Source of the DNA: Fremontodendron californicum
Taxonomy: Eukaryota; Streptophyta; Magnoliopsida; Malvales; Malvaceae
Reading direction: 5' to 3'
Length of the DNA: 64,000 nucleotides
Assembly (NCBI GenBank): GCA_030761205.1
Contig: JAULJL010000047.1
Span: 4,312,543 to 4,376,542, forward strand
The notes below the pieces were generated by a model. That model saw nothing but the letters and a program-made list of their open reading frames with translations. It searched no databases and was not told the DNA's origin. The translations under genes and the position numbers were made by a program. Shown here piece after piece: positions 1-10,890 of the stretch (the stretch's first letter is position 1; every line of letters begins with the position of its first letter).

Positions 1-622
1 TTATTCTAGGTTGTTTAATGGTTAGAGATTAAATAGAGAGCTTGTTCTATTTAACGACAAACTAAGGAAAGATTGGGATAACAGAGCTTGTTGTTATCTA
101 CGGTTGTTAACTTTGATAGTTGGTTGATATTGATAGATCTGAAATTGATTCTTAATGATGTCTAGTGGTGGAGAATGAAACCTTAACCATATTTTTCATA
201 TTTGATTCTTCTTACTTACTTGTTTTCTTACTTTTCTAGTTTGCTTATTTTTAAAAGTATATTTATTTTTATTGGCTGGTTATACCGCCTAATTTGTATA
301 TTAACTTTGTTTTATTTTTATTGGCTGGTTATACCGCCTAATTTAGTATATATATTTTTATTGGCTGGTTATACCGCCTAATTTAGTATATATATTTTTA
401 TTGGCTGGTTATACCGCCTTGCATCTTATTCTTATTATTTACTTTAGTTTAAATCTGGCTTCAAAAACCCCTTTTCTTTTATTGTTCTTGAATTTAAGTT
501 TTAAACTATTAACTTATAAACTAAAACCCAATCCCTGAGGACTCGACCCTTGCTAACTACTATACTTACAATTTATCTTTTTAGTGCAAGGTTAAATAAG
601 ATACACTCTTTTGGGTGCATCA
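1..622 (+). mobile_element. 3' part of an Athila-type LTR (chimeric type)
   Basis: This is the right-hand part (R/U5) of an LTR that starts before the window. It matches 12660-13320 and 11262-11885 almost base for base and ends in the same GGGTGCATCA. It carries four copies of the TTGGCTGGTTATACCGCC minisatellite that mark the chimeric LTR type described at 9269-13320. No primer-binding site follows the LTR end. The LTR is followed directly by a truncated MITE at 623, so this is either a solo LTR or the 3' LTR of an element inserted into that MITE. The expected target duplication would be TTATC (623-627), with its partner left of the window. Confidence 0.85.
268..419 (+). repeat. LTR minisatellite, four copies
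   Basis: Four tandem copies of a unit of about 40-50 bp sharing the core TTGGCTGGTTATACCGCC, separated by AT-rich spacers of two lengths. The same array has four copies in the LTR at 9732-11885 and five in the LTR at 9269-13320. Two copies lie downstream of the primer site in the element beginning at 62214. Confidence 0.9.
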
Positions 623-753
623 TTATCCGACACATATTCGGACATGAGTATGAGAGTACGATCCTCCAAATATATGAAAAAACTTAGAAAAAATTGAACA
701 TACTCATGTCGGACACATACTCGTATCCGACACTAATTCTCGAAGTAACATAG
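623..753 (-). mobile_element. MITE copy (a), truncated by the LTR
   Basis: Read on the minus strand, this starts with TATGTTACTTCG and continues with the GTGTCGGATACG and CATATATTTGGAGGATC segments shared by four other copies in the window (1390, 2313, 7284, 7586). It stops abruptly at the LTR end (622), so the LTR was inserted into this MITE. It lies beyond exon 5 of the kinase, probably in intron 5. Confidence 0.75.
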
Positions 754-799
754 GTCTGACAAAGAGTTTCATGAAAGAGATCTCTAGCTAGCTACTTAC

Positions 800-3700
800 T
801 ATGTTCCCACTACCCTTCTTGTATTTGCTTGATTTTCATTGCCTCCAAAAATCCTAGCCATTCCAAAGTCTGAGATTTTTGGATTCATTTCTTTATCTAG
901 TAAGATATTGCTTGCCTTTAAATCCCTATGTATAATTCGCAATCTGGAATCTCTGTGAAGATAAAGAAGGCCTCGACTAATTCCCTCCATAATATTAAAG
1001 CGTTTTTTCCAATCCAAGAGTATTTGTTTGGCTGGATCTTTAAGGAAAGTAAAGCATGTTTTAGGGTTGGAAACTCAATTGCACAGTAAAGAAAAACAAA
1101 AGGTTAAAAGATGAGAAGGTTGAGTATTCTAACCAAAGATAAATGCATCCAAGCTTTTGTTAGGCATGTACTCATAAACCAACATCTTTTCTTCTCTTTC
1201 AATACAACAGCCTAAGAGTCTAACTAGATTTCGATGTTGAAGTTTGGAAATCACCAACACTTCATTTGTAAGTTCTTCAAATCCCTGTCCAGAAGCTCTT
1301 GACAATCTCTTTACTGCTATTTCCTTCCCATCCGGTAACTTTCCCTGAAAAAAAATGAGCTTGTAAAGTCCAAATGTCATTGGTAGGATCTATGTTACTC
1401 AGATTTGGGTATGAGCGTCGGATACGGGTATTTGTCTGACACGGGTATATTCAAATTTTTTTTAAGTTTTTTCATGTATTTGGAGGGTCATATCCTTATG
1501 CCATGTCCGGATATGCGTGAACATAGATATCGGACACGAATACTTCAAAAAAAAAAATAAAAAATCGGAACAACATACGGTAAGATCACTCAATTTGAAA
1601 AAACTGACAATCTTACCCTGTATACCGGACCAAAACCACCCTGGCCTAGCTTATTTGAAAGCTTGAAGTTTGTTGTTGCAGTTGCAAGTTCCACAAATTT
1701 GAAGAGTGGTAGCTGATGAAGTTTAACCTCTTTTTTATTGTCTTCAAGCATTTCACCACCCGAAAATTTTGCATGCACTCTCCCTGTATGAAATAGCATT
1801 ATCTCTTCACTTTTCTCTGTCATAGCTGATCATATAGATAGAAATTGATAGCTTCAGTTACATAACAGAAGCAGATATTTGAATTGCGGTTATGAACGTG
1901 TTTTCGATCGCGTCGCATTTATCGCGGTTATTAGCGGCAGAGAAAGTCGAAACCACAAAATAACGACTGTAACATCGCGTTGCAATCGCTATTTAAATCC
2001 CTGAATAGAAGTCCAGTTTCAGACTATGGAACTACCAGTATAACGGACAATACCTCTATCTTTGTTCATCCACCTCAGTAGGAAAAATATAGAGATGGCA
2101 ATGAGGATGATTGTTCCTATTACCGCTGTTATTATGATAATCATAGTTATGTTCTTTTTATCTGCAAATCAGTAGAAAGAAATTGCTAAATTAAACAGAA
2201 TAGAGAGAAGAAAACATGACTTGAACTTCTATTTTTGTCTATCCATTAGAATACTAATAAAGGAAATTGCAGCGAAGAACGCAGATAAGATAACTAAAGG
2301 AATACTAAAACACTATGTTCCTCGGGCTCGGGAATGAGTGTTAGACATGGATATGTGTTTGACACGGGTATATTCAATTTATTCTAAGATTTTCATATAT
2401 TTAGAGTTTTCTTTGGGGATCATATCCAATGTTGAAAAAATCGGACTGGAGGTCGAACCGGTGAGACCTCAGGTTATCGATTCAATTGGCTGGTTGTATT
2501 ATAAAAAGAATTTAAATATTAAATAAGTAATTTTAATATTAAATATGATAAATATTTAATAAAAATATGTATTTAATTAAATGGTATGATCTTAAAGGTT
2601 CAAATCTCAACCCATACAATAATTTTTTTTTTTAAAAAAAAATTAAAAAGTAAGTGAAAAACCGGTTTTTTAGGGTTTTTTCGGTCTTTTACTGGTTCAA
2701 CTGGTTTTCTATTGGTTCAAAAAATCGATTCTATAACATGCAGCGGACAGGACAAACCACCGGTTCCCGATCCGGTTCTAACAATATTGATCAAATCCCC
2801 ATACTCATGTCCGGATATTTCAAAAAAAATGAAAAGTCAGAATAAGATAGCTAAAACAAGTTACCAAGTTCTGATTGAGGCAGGCGAATATATAGATCAA
2901 TCCCACGACTGGAGAATTTCTGAATGTCAATCAAGTCTTTGCTCCATGACATACAACCGATACCAGAATCATACGCATAGGCAATACAGGAACAGTTGTT
3001 CAAGCACTGTTCTTTACATTTGTCTTCCAGTTGATCCGACCACTCTGCAAAGTCTGGCACTTTCATTCTCTCTAGCTTCAAAAACCCATCTTCTTTGCCT
3101 GATTCACTGCCATTGTTTATTCTCTCGCATCCCAAAGCCTTAATCCTCACACATCCACTACTCCAATTTCCTCGGCTCCATTCGTCTATTTTCTTGGGTT
3201 CGAACCCTCTCAAACAGCTGCAAATGGATGGTTTTTTCTGAGAGTCACAACTTCCGAATGCCCCACACTTGCCATAAATGTCACACTCAGTTTCTGTAAG
3301 AGAATTATAACCATTCCAATCCCCTTTCTCATCATCCCAAAAGCGTTGAGCAAGATTTCCTTTCGGATCCAACTTTAAGTATGACAAATAAGATTTGTCA
3401 GGAAAAGTAAAAGTAAGATAAAATGTTCCTTCGTTGTCATTCACAACACTTAATCCATAAGGAACAAAAGAAATCATATTTGGTACGCCGGTAAGGGTCT
3501 GACCATTCCATGGACCACTGCGCCAATATGGGCTCGAATTGTTCCAAATGAAGGCTTGAGGAATGTTGAAAGGCTCGAGACCTAGAGAGAAACTACCCAT
3601 AGATGGATCAGAAAAGCTTTTCCAAGATGTAACCTTCACTTTCTCGCCTGTTCTAACATTTGTACTGATTTTCATGGTCGGCATGAACACGTTTGAAGGC

Positions 3701-4161
3701 TGTTCGAAACTCTCCCACAGGCTTACTCCATCAAAAGTACTGTTATCTTTCAAAACAAGGTTTCCAGAATCTAAAATCTGAGCACTTACATTCATTACTG
3801 CTCGATATCTAACATTTGACGACCAAAGAATCTCATTCTGTCGGTCGGAAACAACAAGATTGCCATCATTGGATATCATGAAAACCCCAGAATCATCCTT
3901 GAGAGGTTTGTTTCTGTTGGATACCCAAATGACAGATTCTTCAGGAATGCTTTTATTGTTGTACCATATTCCAACATAGCGATCGGTAGAATTAGAAAGG
4001 CTAAAGAATCCCAATTGGAAAACCCCATTGTTAGAAGTTAGAGTTTCAGGATCCTTGATGGATTTAGATGATGTGATGGTATCAAAAGCAGTGCCAAATT
4101 TTAAACAACAGAAATATAGATAAAGAAGAACTAATAACTTTGAGCCACTAATTAATCCCAT
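800..4161 (-). CDS. G-type lectin S-receptor-like Ser/Thr protein kinase, 3' exons not in window
   Basis: This is a plasma-membrane receptor kinase of the S-locus (SRK-like) family, probably sensing an extracellular signal. Five exons can be placed on the minus strand: 4161-2865, 2161-2054, 1825-1617, 1344-1134 and 1037-800. All junctions are GT/AG and the phases fit. Exon 1 encodes a signal peptide, the B-lectin domain, the S-locus glycoprotein region, an EGF-like Cys cluster and a PAN domain (paired Cys near its end). Exon 2 encodes one transmembrane helix of Ile/Ala-rich residues followed by RWMNKDR. Exons 3-5 hold the kinase: loop GQGGFG, Lys in EIAVKRLS, catalytic HRDLKASN and DFGMAR. 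Reading stops at the donor after VVGT, so subdomains VIII-XI (about 140 residues, normally two exons) are missing. They may lie left of the LTR at 1-622 or be lost. The start was taken at the Met in front of the hydrophobic signal peptide; an in-frame Met 12 codons upstream (4197) is possible. All five exons are open. Confidence 0.88.
1390..1577 (+). mobile_element. MITE copy (b) in kinase intron 3
   Basis: A roughly 188-bp foldback-type element. The left end reads CTATGTTACTCAGA and the right end reads ATCGGAACAACATA, which is an inverted version of it. Internal segments (GTCGGATACGGG, GTATTTGGAGGGTCATA) match the other copies. It lies entirely between exon 3 (ends 1617) and exon 4 (starts 1344). 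Confidence 0.75.
2313..2851 (+). mobile_element. MITE copy (c) in kinase intron 1, interrupted
   Basis: The left half is 2313-2427 and the right half 2795-2851. Together they make one copy of the same MITE, with ends CTATGTTCCTCGG and CAGAATAAGATAGC. The halves are separated by a 367-bp unrelated insertion. The copy ends 12 bp before the splice donor of exon 1 (2864). Confidence 0.7.
2428..2794. mobile_element. Small element nested inside MITE copy (c)
   Basis: This AT-rich insertion begins AATGTTGAAAAAATCGGAC and ends GTTCTAACAATATTGATCAA. The two ends are imperfect inverted repeats (CAATGTTG.AAAAATCGG against CAATATTGTTAGAACCGG). A possible ATCC direct repeat flanks it (2424-2427 and 2795-2798). 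It contains several CCGGTT motifs. A non-autonomous DNA transposon is likely; the superfamily is not determined. Confidence 0.45.
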
Positions 4162-5115
4162 AATTCTTTGTTTTCCATGAGCATGCAGGACTTGCATATG
4201 AAGACCTCAATGTACTAAAAGGATGTCATGAAGAACTTGTATCATATGGTCTATAAGATAACCAAATTTATTGGTTATCTGACATATTCTAGTCAAACAT
4301 CTATTTTGTGTAGTCAATCTTTTGATTTCCTACTTTGTGATCATATTTTAATCACTATGGCAAGACTTTTCAAGGCCCTCAACTTCCTCGAGGAAAATTA
4401 ATTATAATTAAATATGATAAGTATTTGTGTTATTTTTTATGTTATAATTGTATTTCAGATGTTATATATTTATATAAATTTTGACATGTTAATACTGATA
4501 TGTTCGTGTATTCGTATTGTGTTCGTATTATTTTTTGTGTCATATCGTATTTTAATTATTTTTTATCTTATGTTCATGTCGTATAATCGTATCGTATAAA
4601 AATTAACATTGTAGGTACCATGCATAAAACAACTACTTAATTGGTCATTGAAATTAAAATCTTCATATAATTTATTCCTTTCATCTCATTTTGAATTTTT
4701 TTATTTAACTTTGATAGAGTATATAAGAAAAAATTTTGTTTTTTGTGCAATTTTATATTAAATTTTAAATTTTCTATTGTAAATGTTATGTTTCATAAAA
4801 AAGTAAAAATTTGATTTTTGTGCAATTTTATATTAAATTTTATTTCGTAAATGTTATGTTACATAAAAAAGTAAAAAAAATTATGAAACATAAAAAAGAG
4901 TGTTAGATGTTTAAAAAAAAAAAAAAAAAGACAAAAGAAAGAAAGCATGATTTTCAGATATAAAGAAAAGATAGACAACCAAAATGGTCTATAGTCAAAA
5001 TTTTCTCAATATTGTTCCAATGGACCCTACTCCACAAGATTCATATATTAGTGGGGATTTTCTAGGAAACTGCTAGGTAAGTAAGAAAAGTTGCAATTTT
5101 CAACATTTCTTATTC
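4162..5115. other. Upstream region of the kinase gene
   Basis: Promoter side of the kinase gene and AT-rich spacer; no gene is visible. It contains a diverged tandem duplication of about 80 bp around 4735-4880 (a segment with TTTGTGCAATTTTATATTAA appears twice) and a poly-A run near 4911. Confidence 0.6.
4291..4317 (-). promoter_or_regulatory. Two W-box-like motifs upstream of the kinase
   Basis: On the minus strand TTGACT occurs twice (complement of AGTCAA at 4291-4296 and 4312-4317), 130-156 bp upstream of the chosen start codon. WRKY factors bind TTGAC(C/T), and paired W-boxes are common in stress-inducible receptor kinase promoters. Such short motifs also arise by chance, and no clear TATA box was found. 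Confidence 0.3.
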
Positions 5116-5401
5116 GGAAAATGCTGAATGATCTGTCATGTATGGGTCGAATAATAATTTGAATTTTTTTCATATTTTTTATTCAAATTCGGATCGAATT
5201 TTGATCGATCCATAAGCTCGAATTATATTTATATTTATATATTTTTATAATTAAATTTAAATAAATAAATATTATTTTATTAATAAATAGTAATTCGAAT
5301 CTGATCAAGCAAATTCAAATTAAAAAAAATTTGATCAAATTCGACCTTTGAACTCACGTCTGCCATCCCGCCAATAAAATTCAGATCATTCAGCATTTTC
5401 C
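5116..5401. mobile_element. MITE with 20-bp terminal inverted repeats
   Basis: The left end GGAAAATGCTGAATGATCTG (5116-5135) is exactly the reverse complement of the right end (5382-5401). The 286-bp body is AT-rich with no reading frame. No convincing target duplication was found. Superfamily not determined. Confidence 0.7.
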
Positions 5402-6941
5402 ATATAAAAAAGTTGCCATTTAATGAAATACTGAATGATCCCTTTTTTTATTCCGCCTGCCTTCTCGTTGTGGAAATATCCGCACCACAAAACATGTGTG
5501 AAAAAGAAAAATGAGAGCAATTAGTCAATTACGATAAAAGAGAATGAAATAAAAGTAATTAATAAAATATAATCATTAATGAATAAATGTCAACTTTTAA
5601 AATTAATAAAAAAATGTATTTATACTTTTTTTAATTAATTTTATACAATTAAATAAAAAGTACATATATAATTTACTTATTAACATATATAATCTACTTT
5701 TGAAATTTAAAATAATAAAAATTCTTTGAATCAGTTCAATATCAAACCGATCCGATATAACTTGGTTTAATTAGATTTAAGGGAAAAAAAAAATTAGATC
5801 TAGATTAAACTACTCACTTCTTTTAGCTGAAATTAGGCGGTTTAAACCGGCAACAAGATTTGTAGAGACGGTTAAAATCGTGGCTGAAGAATTGTAGTCG
5901 TAGCTGGAACTTACCCTAACGGATTATTTAAACCGCCTCTATTTGTAAATATAGCTTTATGCAAGGTCCAGATGAGGATTTTTGAAACCGCCTCTAATTC
6001 TTTAGAGGAAGTTAGATAAGTCGGATAAAACCGCCTCTAAAGGTTTTAAATTTTGTAGAGCTATAACTTGAATCTAAGATGATTCAAATATGAATGATCC
6101 AAACTCGAATAATTCAAATGTCAAACTTAAAAGATAATAATTCAAAATAATTAGAACCTAAGATGACCTAAACCTGAAATAATCCAAATTTAAAACGACT
6201 TAAATTTCATTTGACCTGAAATGATTTGATCCAAACCCGACCCGAGCTACCCATTTGTCACCTTATATATACAGTTTCATCAAATCATAAATATCCTTCA
6301 TTTCAACATTTTTCTTTATTAATATACATGGATCTTTCTCCAGGATCTCCAAGCGACCACGAAAATGATCAAATCCAAGAGATTTGTAACCTCCTTTCCA
6401 AGACTTCAGTTTCTTGAACTCTATTTTCATCATCAACTTTTGTGAAGAACAATATTCTTTTGCTGGGAAATTATATCAATTTTGCCTTTTATATCAAGCT
6501 TGTAAACAATAAATATATCTTAGAAGAGACACTTACTCCAACAATAACCATTAGAACTTAAGATTCAATCTGGAGATTTCGGGCCATCATATCCAAGTAT
6601 GAAAGAATGAGTTAGGTAAGGTTCATGAAATTAAGAATGAGGGTTACTTCCCTTCCCTTCCCTTTAAGAACCCATAATTTGAATTTTGAAGATCGTTTAT
6701 GAAAATTAAATATTGCATAAAAAAAAAACATTTGGAAAAGAAACAAAGAATGAAACAGATAACTTCCCAACAACTCAGGTTGGTAAATTATATAAATAAA
6801 TTAATAAATACATATTAAAACAACCATTTATTTCTTTAGAAAACATTAACATATGAATAAGGGGTAGGGGATATGGATCAGTCATTGAATTTTTTCTTTT
6901 TTTTTTCTCTTGGAAAATGTCAAGCACAGATACTACACTTA
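5402..6941. other. AT-rich spacer with a possible CACTA-like remnant
   Basis: No gene is supported. At about 5834-6040 there are dispersed copies of AACCGCCTCTA (5931, 5985 and 6029) and a GGCGGTTTAAACCGG palindrome. Such short subterminal repeats resemble those near the ends of CACTA transposons, but no CACTA terminus with a partner is visible. The remainder is low-complexity DNA plus the 3' side of the NAA60-like gene. Confidence 0.4.
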
Positions 6942-7283
6942 TTAAACATACTCACATCCTGAACACTGGGTTTTAGTCATTCTCTTATTCTGAGTCGATA
7001 TGAAGTCCCCAGTTTCTTTACATTTAGCCCATTTCACCATCATCAGTTTTGCAGCCATAGATTTCAGGCCAGTCTTTATGCAACTAACAACAACTGTGAC
7101 AAGCTCTCTGCAGAAAACAAGTTTTCGAACAGTTATTTCACGAAAATAATTATCCATCCGCAAAAATAACTCTAAAAGGAGTCTGACTAGCAGCAAAAAT
7201 AATCTAATATGCAATGTTGGTAATGGGAGAAAAAACAAATGGATGCAAAATATTTAATATCCCAGCTGCAAGGGTGCTATCAT

Positions 7284-7472
7284 ATTATGTTACTTGGATT
7301 CGGAGGTGAGTTTCGGATATGGGTATGTGTCCGACACGGGTATGCTCGATTTTTTCTAAAATTTTTCATATATTTGGAGGATCATACCCCCATACCCTTG
7401 TCCGAATATGTTCGGACATGGGTGTTGGACACGGATACTTCAGGAAAAATGAAGAGTCGGAGTAACATAGCT
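7284..7472 (+). mobile_element. MITE copy (d) in the last NAA60 intron
   Basis: The left end TTATGTTACTTGGATTCGG and right end GAGTCGGAGTAACATAGC are inverted repeats. The inner sequence includes GTGTCCGACACGGGTATG. It is one of five copies of this family in the window and lies 113 bp from an opposite-facing copy. Confidence 0.8.
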
Positions 7473-7585
7473 ATCGTAAATAAGTTTTATGTTTCCAACA
7501 GGCAACCAAAACGTAGCATCTTGCTAGGAAGATTGAAGATTTCAACTCTGCTTGACCAAAAGGTCTCTATGACAGGAAAAATACA

Positions 7586-7760
7586 GCTATGTTGTTCCGA
7601 CTCTTCATTTTTCTTTAAGTACTCGTGTCCGAAGCATATCCGGACATGGGTATGAGAATATGACCCTCCAAATACATGTAAAAACATAGAAAGAATTGAA
7701 CATACCCGTATCGGACACATGCCAGTATCTGACACTCATATCTGAGTCCGAGTAACATAG
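7586..7760 (-). mobile_element. MITE copy (e) in the last NAA60 intron
   Basis: Starts GCTATGTTGTTCCGACTC and ends GAGTCCGAGTAACATAG on the plus strand. It is the same family as copy (d) in reverse orientation, so the two can pair as a long hairpin in the NAA60 pre-mRNA. Confidence 0.8.
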
Positions 7761-9250
7761 AAATATAGCATAATTCTGCCTGGTTATAGACTAGGCTGAT
7801 TATAGTCAGGCTATCATAGCCAGCACAATGAGAATCATCTTGACAACAATCAGGCAGACTTATCTCAGAACATTTTGGTTTTTCTAGATTGAGCAACATA
7901 GAGAATGCCCGGAAGTGGGTATTATCCTGATGAAGGAATGATGGCAAAGTTGTGAGAACGCTCCTTTCTAGCTTCTTCTAAAGCAAGATCTTCCTAAATA
8001 TTAGGAATAAAACTTTTATGACTGGTTTGTAGAACACCTACAGCCAAGGCGAAAAGTTGATCCTGCATTCTGATTCTCTGGAGTTACATGGTCAGTGGAC
8101 GACAAGAATTATTTTAACTAAAGATTAATAAGTAATAGAAAACCTCCCACAGCCTCATGGTGACCGGGCCTCAAAAGACAATACATCATATCTAAACATA
8201 CCAGACAAAAGACAACCAATTCTTGAACATTTCAAGGGACATGAAAGATGAAATGCTACGTAGCATAAAAAATTTAAACCACTTTGACTGTCTCAATCTT
8301 GGTGGTCATTTAATCTTAAGCATCCTATTTCCTACATAAAATCCCATAAAAATGCCATAACTATATTCCACTCAGGCCACAAGAAGTTCAAGGAAAAACA
8401 AAGTTGAAGATGGACACAATGACTTCCTTCTGACTCCTTTCATATTTCTTCACACAAGATTTCTACAGGCTTACTGTATCTCATTTAAAGAAAAGAACAT
8501 TTGTGGTCTTAAAGGTTATATTTTTACCAATCTAGAAAACACTATAACAGGTTATGCTATGCCATGATTGGAGTCATACACCCTATTTACCTTTTTCCAC
8601 CTGACAAAACCCTAAAAAAGTTGCAAGATTTGTTCGTGGAGCATAACCAATCTTTGGACACATACTATATCAACAAAATCATATATACACCTCATTTAGA
8701 ATGCGAAGAAGAGAGAATAGCTGTCTGGTTTTAAATTCATAATTTAAGATAACATACTCAGTCCTGGTAATACCATACGAACTGAATCATTTTTATTACT
8801 CCTAAAGGATACAATGATAATTGGAACTTTAATAACAGTAGCAGTGTGAAAACCATCCACCATCCACCATATCGCATAAGCCATATGTTTCTTATGTTTA
8901 GTTTTGGAAGCCTGGCGGGAACCCTTTCCCACTGCCCTTCCAGACAATCTGTTAGTCGACTGAATCTGTCTATGACCTAAGTTTTACAGAAAGTTGAGCA
9001 TGGCCCTAAATATTGTCTGCTCAACTTGTAATGATCTCTTTTTTCCCGTTAATGTCATGCCCTTTAAATTGCTATGTACTCCCCATAATGGTAGTTACAA
9101 TCAACAACGTAAAAGTAAGGATAAAAGCTAATTCTCTACCAACTCTGCCTGTTATCTCTTTAGCAGGCTCAGTAGTTATTATAAAATACTTAAAAGTTTT
9201 ATATTTTTATATTGTAACATGTATGTTCAAAAGGTACATTTTAGACTTAC
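7761..9250 (-). other. Last intron of the NAA60-like gene
   Basis: Between the donor at 9250 (GTAAGTC on the minus strand) and the acceptor at 7108 (TTTTCTGCAG). Apart from the two MITEs no gene, repeat or RNA was recognised in this stretch. Confidence 0.7.
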
Positions 9251-9908
9251 AATGGTGAGCAAGGAGAATGATAACTCGTATAATTATATAGTTTTTAGTT
9301 ATGTTTTATTATTGTTTTGTGTCAAATACGAGTTATTATTGCTTAGTCTAATTGTGTTTATGATATTTTATATTTTTATGTAATTTGGTGTTTTTCACGA
9401 GTTTCTTTGAGTGATTTCAGATTACTAGGTTAAATCAAGAATTAAGGGCAAATCCAGTTCAGTTCCAATTCCGACACCTTTTGCCATATCAGCTATATCT
9501 GGAGTTTCACTGAAGCAATAAGGCTGAAATTTTAACAGTGCAAAGTTAAGAGGCATATCTATCTTTTTTATGCTTTACACTTCTTGAAACGGAGTCGTTT
9601 TCCCTAGCGAAATCAACCATCAAGTTGGCTGATGTGCAATGACGTCTGTGCTGACAAGTTTTGGTATTTTGACCATATCTTCTGATCCACATCAGCAAAT
9701 GAGCTGATTCTAACGGCTATGGATCACCGACTGATAACTCGTATAATTATATAGTTTTTAGTTATGTTCTATTATTGTTTTGTGTCAAATACGAGTTATT
9801 ATTGTTTAGTCTAATTGTGTTTATGATCTTTTATATTTTTATGTAATTTGGTGTTTTTCAAAAGATTTTTGCGTGATTTCAGGAAGAAAATCAAAAAGAG
9901 AAGAAAAA

Positions 9909-10536
9909 TCAACCGTAAAAGTCAAGAGTAATAGTGTCGCCGAAAGTGTATTTGGCATCTTCCTCTGGTTTTACGTCCAGAAACGGCTTAAACGCCTTCT
10001 ATGAGTCGAGGATATGCTTCCCATCCAGTTTTCTTACAAGCTGGCAAACAGGGTCTTTTAACATCAGATTCCCAAGATGTTGCCATTCCCTTTGGAATTG
10101 CGGCCATAAATCAAGAATTTCTCTTTGTACGTCTCCACTAGGATGCGTCTCAAGAGAAAGTTGGATATTACCCAAATTCTCCTCACTCAGTCCATCCTTA
10201 ATGAATTCAATTTTATCATCTCGATTAGAGGACGGAATCCCAATAGAACGACATTTACCGTTACACGTCCATCGTGCACATTTGTGGCAATTTGAACTCA
10301 TGCGCTTTGCTCGTCGCTTCTTTGCAAAACTGCTTCTACCTGTACCTGGTAAATGCAAAACAGGAAGATATTCATCTTCACGTACCTTGGCTTCAATTAT
10401 CCAACGTATGTCTCCAGGAATCCCTTTGTGCATAAGCATTCTTAATCTTTCGAATCGAACTTGGTAAAGCTTCAGTAAAATATTTCGAGGAAAAGGAGGA
10501 AATCGTTTCTTTAATCTTGTGAGAATATCATCCATC
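9909..10536 (-). pseudogene. Captured exon of an unidentified plant gene inside an LTR
   Basis: On the minus strand a long pyrimidine tract ending in CAG precedes G-ATG (10535), which looks like an intron acceptor followed by a coding exon, so the capture was from genomic DNA or unspliced RNA. The frame reads MDDILTRLKKRF... with a basic segment SSFAKKRRAKRM, a Cys cluster CHKCARWTCNGKC around residues 85-97 (possible metal site) and ETHPSGDVQ further on. A TAG at 9999-10001 interrupts it, but the same frame continues with KAFKPFLDVKPEED to a TGA at 9909, so the parent protein is about 208 residues with one nonsense mutation here. I do not recognise the family with certainty. It lies antisense to the LTR. 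Confidence 0.7.
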
Positions 10537-10681
10537 CTGAAAAAAAAAAAAAAAAAATTGAAAGAGAAATTGGAAGAGAAATTTATATACAATATCAGTT
10601 TTGTGGGTAGCTGATGGAACCGATTTAAATAATCACGGAGTACCGTTATCCGCCATTTAAATAATCACGGAGAACCGATTT

Positions 10682-10890
10682 AAATAGAAGTTTAGCCTAG
10701 CATAGGCATTATACATTGGTAGGATATTAGCCATTGTAATAAAATTCTCTAAGTTTTCTTCTTCTTTCTTTTATCTAGTTTTCTTTTTCTTTATTTTCTT
10801 CTTCTTCTTTCTTTCTTTTATTTCCTTCTTAGATTCTCTTTAATTTTATGTTTATGTTTACAATGCCTATGCTAGGCTAAACTTCTATTT
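10682..10890. repeat. Perfect 29-bp inverted repeat inside the nested LTR
   Basis: 10682-10710 is the exact reverse complement of 10862-10890, a conserved stretch in all Athila U5 regions here (GCCTATGCTAGGCTAA). The left arm is an extra, inverted copy at the end of the captured block. It could fold into a hairpin with a 151-nt loop. Confidence 0.85.

Noticed and set aside
2712..3143. 143-codon plus-strand frame over the kinase first exon
   Set aside because: Antisense shadow of the receptor kinase exon, which has clear lectin, S-locus and PAN domains on the minus strand.
4735..4880. Two roughly 80-bp repeated segments upstream of the kinase
   Set aside because: Low-complexity AT-rich tandem duplication without further structure; not treated as an element.
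8744..8947. 67-codon minus-strand frame in the last NAA60 intron
   Set aside because: No similarity recognised and no splice sites matching the phases of the neighbouring exons; the intron fits without it.
9001..9012. GGGCCATGCTCA on the minus strand as the continuation (PCS) of NAA60 exon 4
   Set aside because: A better continuation, CTTGCTCACCATT followed by GTAAGTC, directly adjoins the GAGAA duplication at 9264 and keeps the phase to the last exon.
9934..10467. 177-codon plus-strand frame in the nested LTR
   Set aside because: Antisense of the captured exon, whose minus-strand frame has an acceptor site, ordered composition and continues past the single stop.
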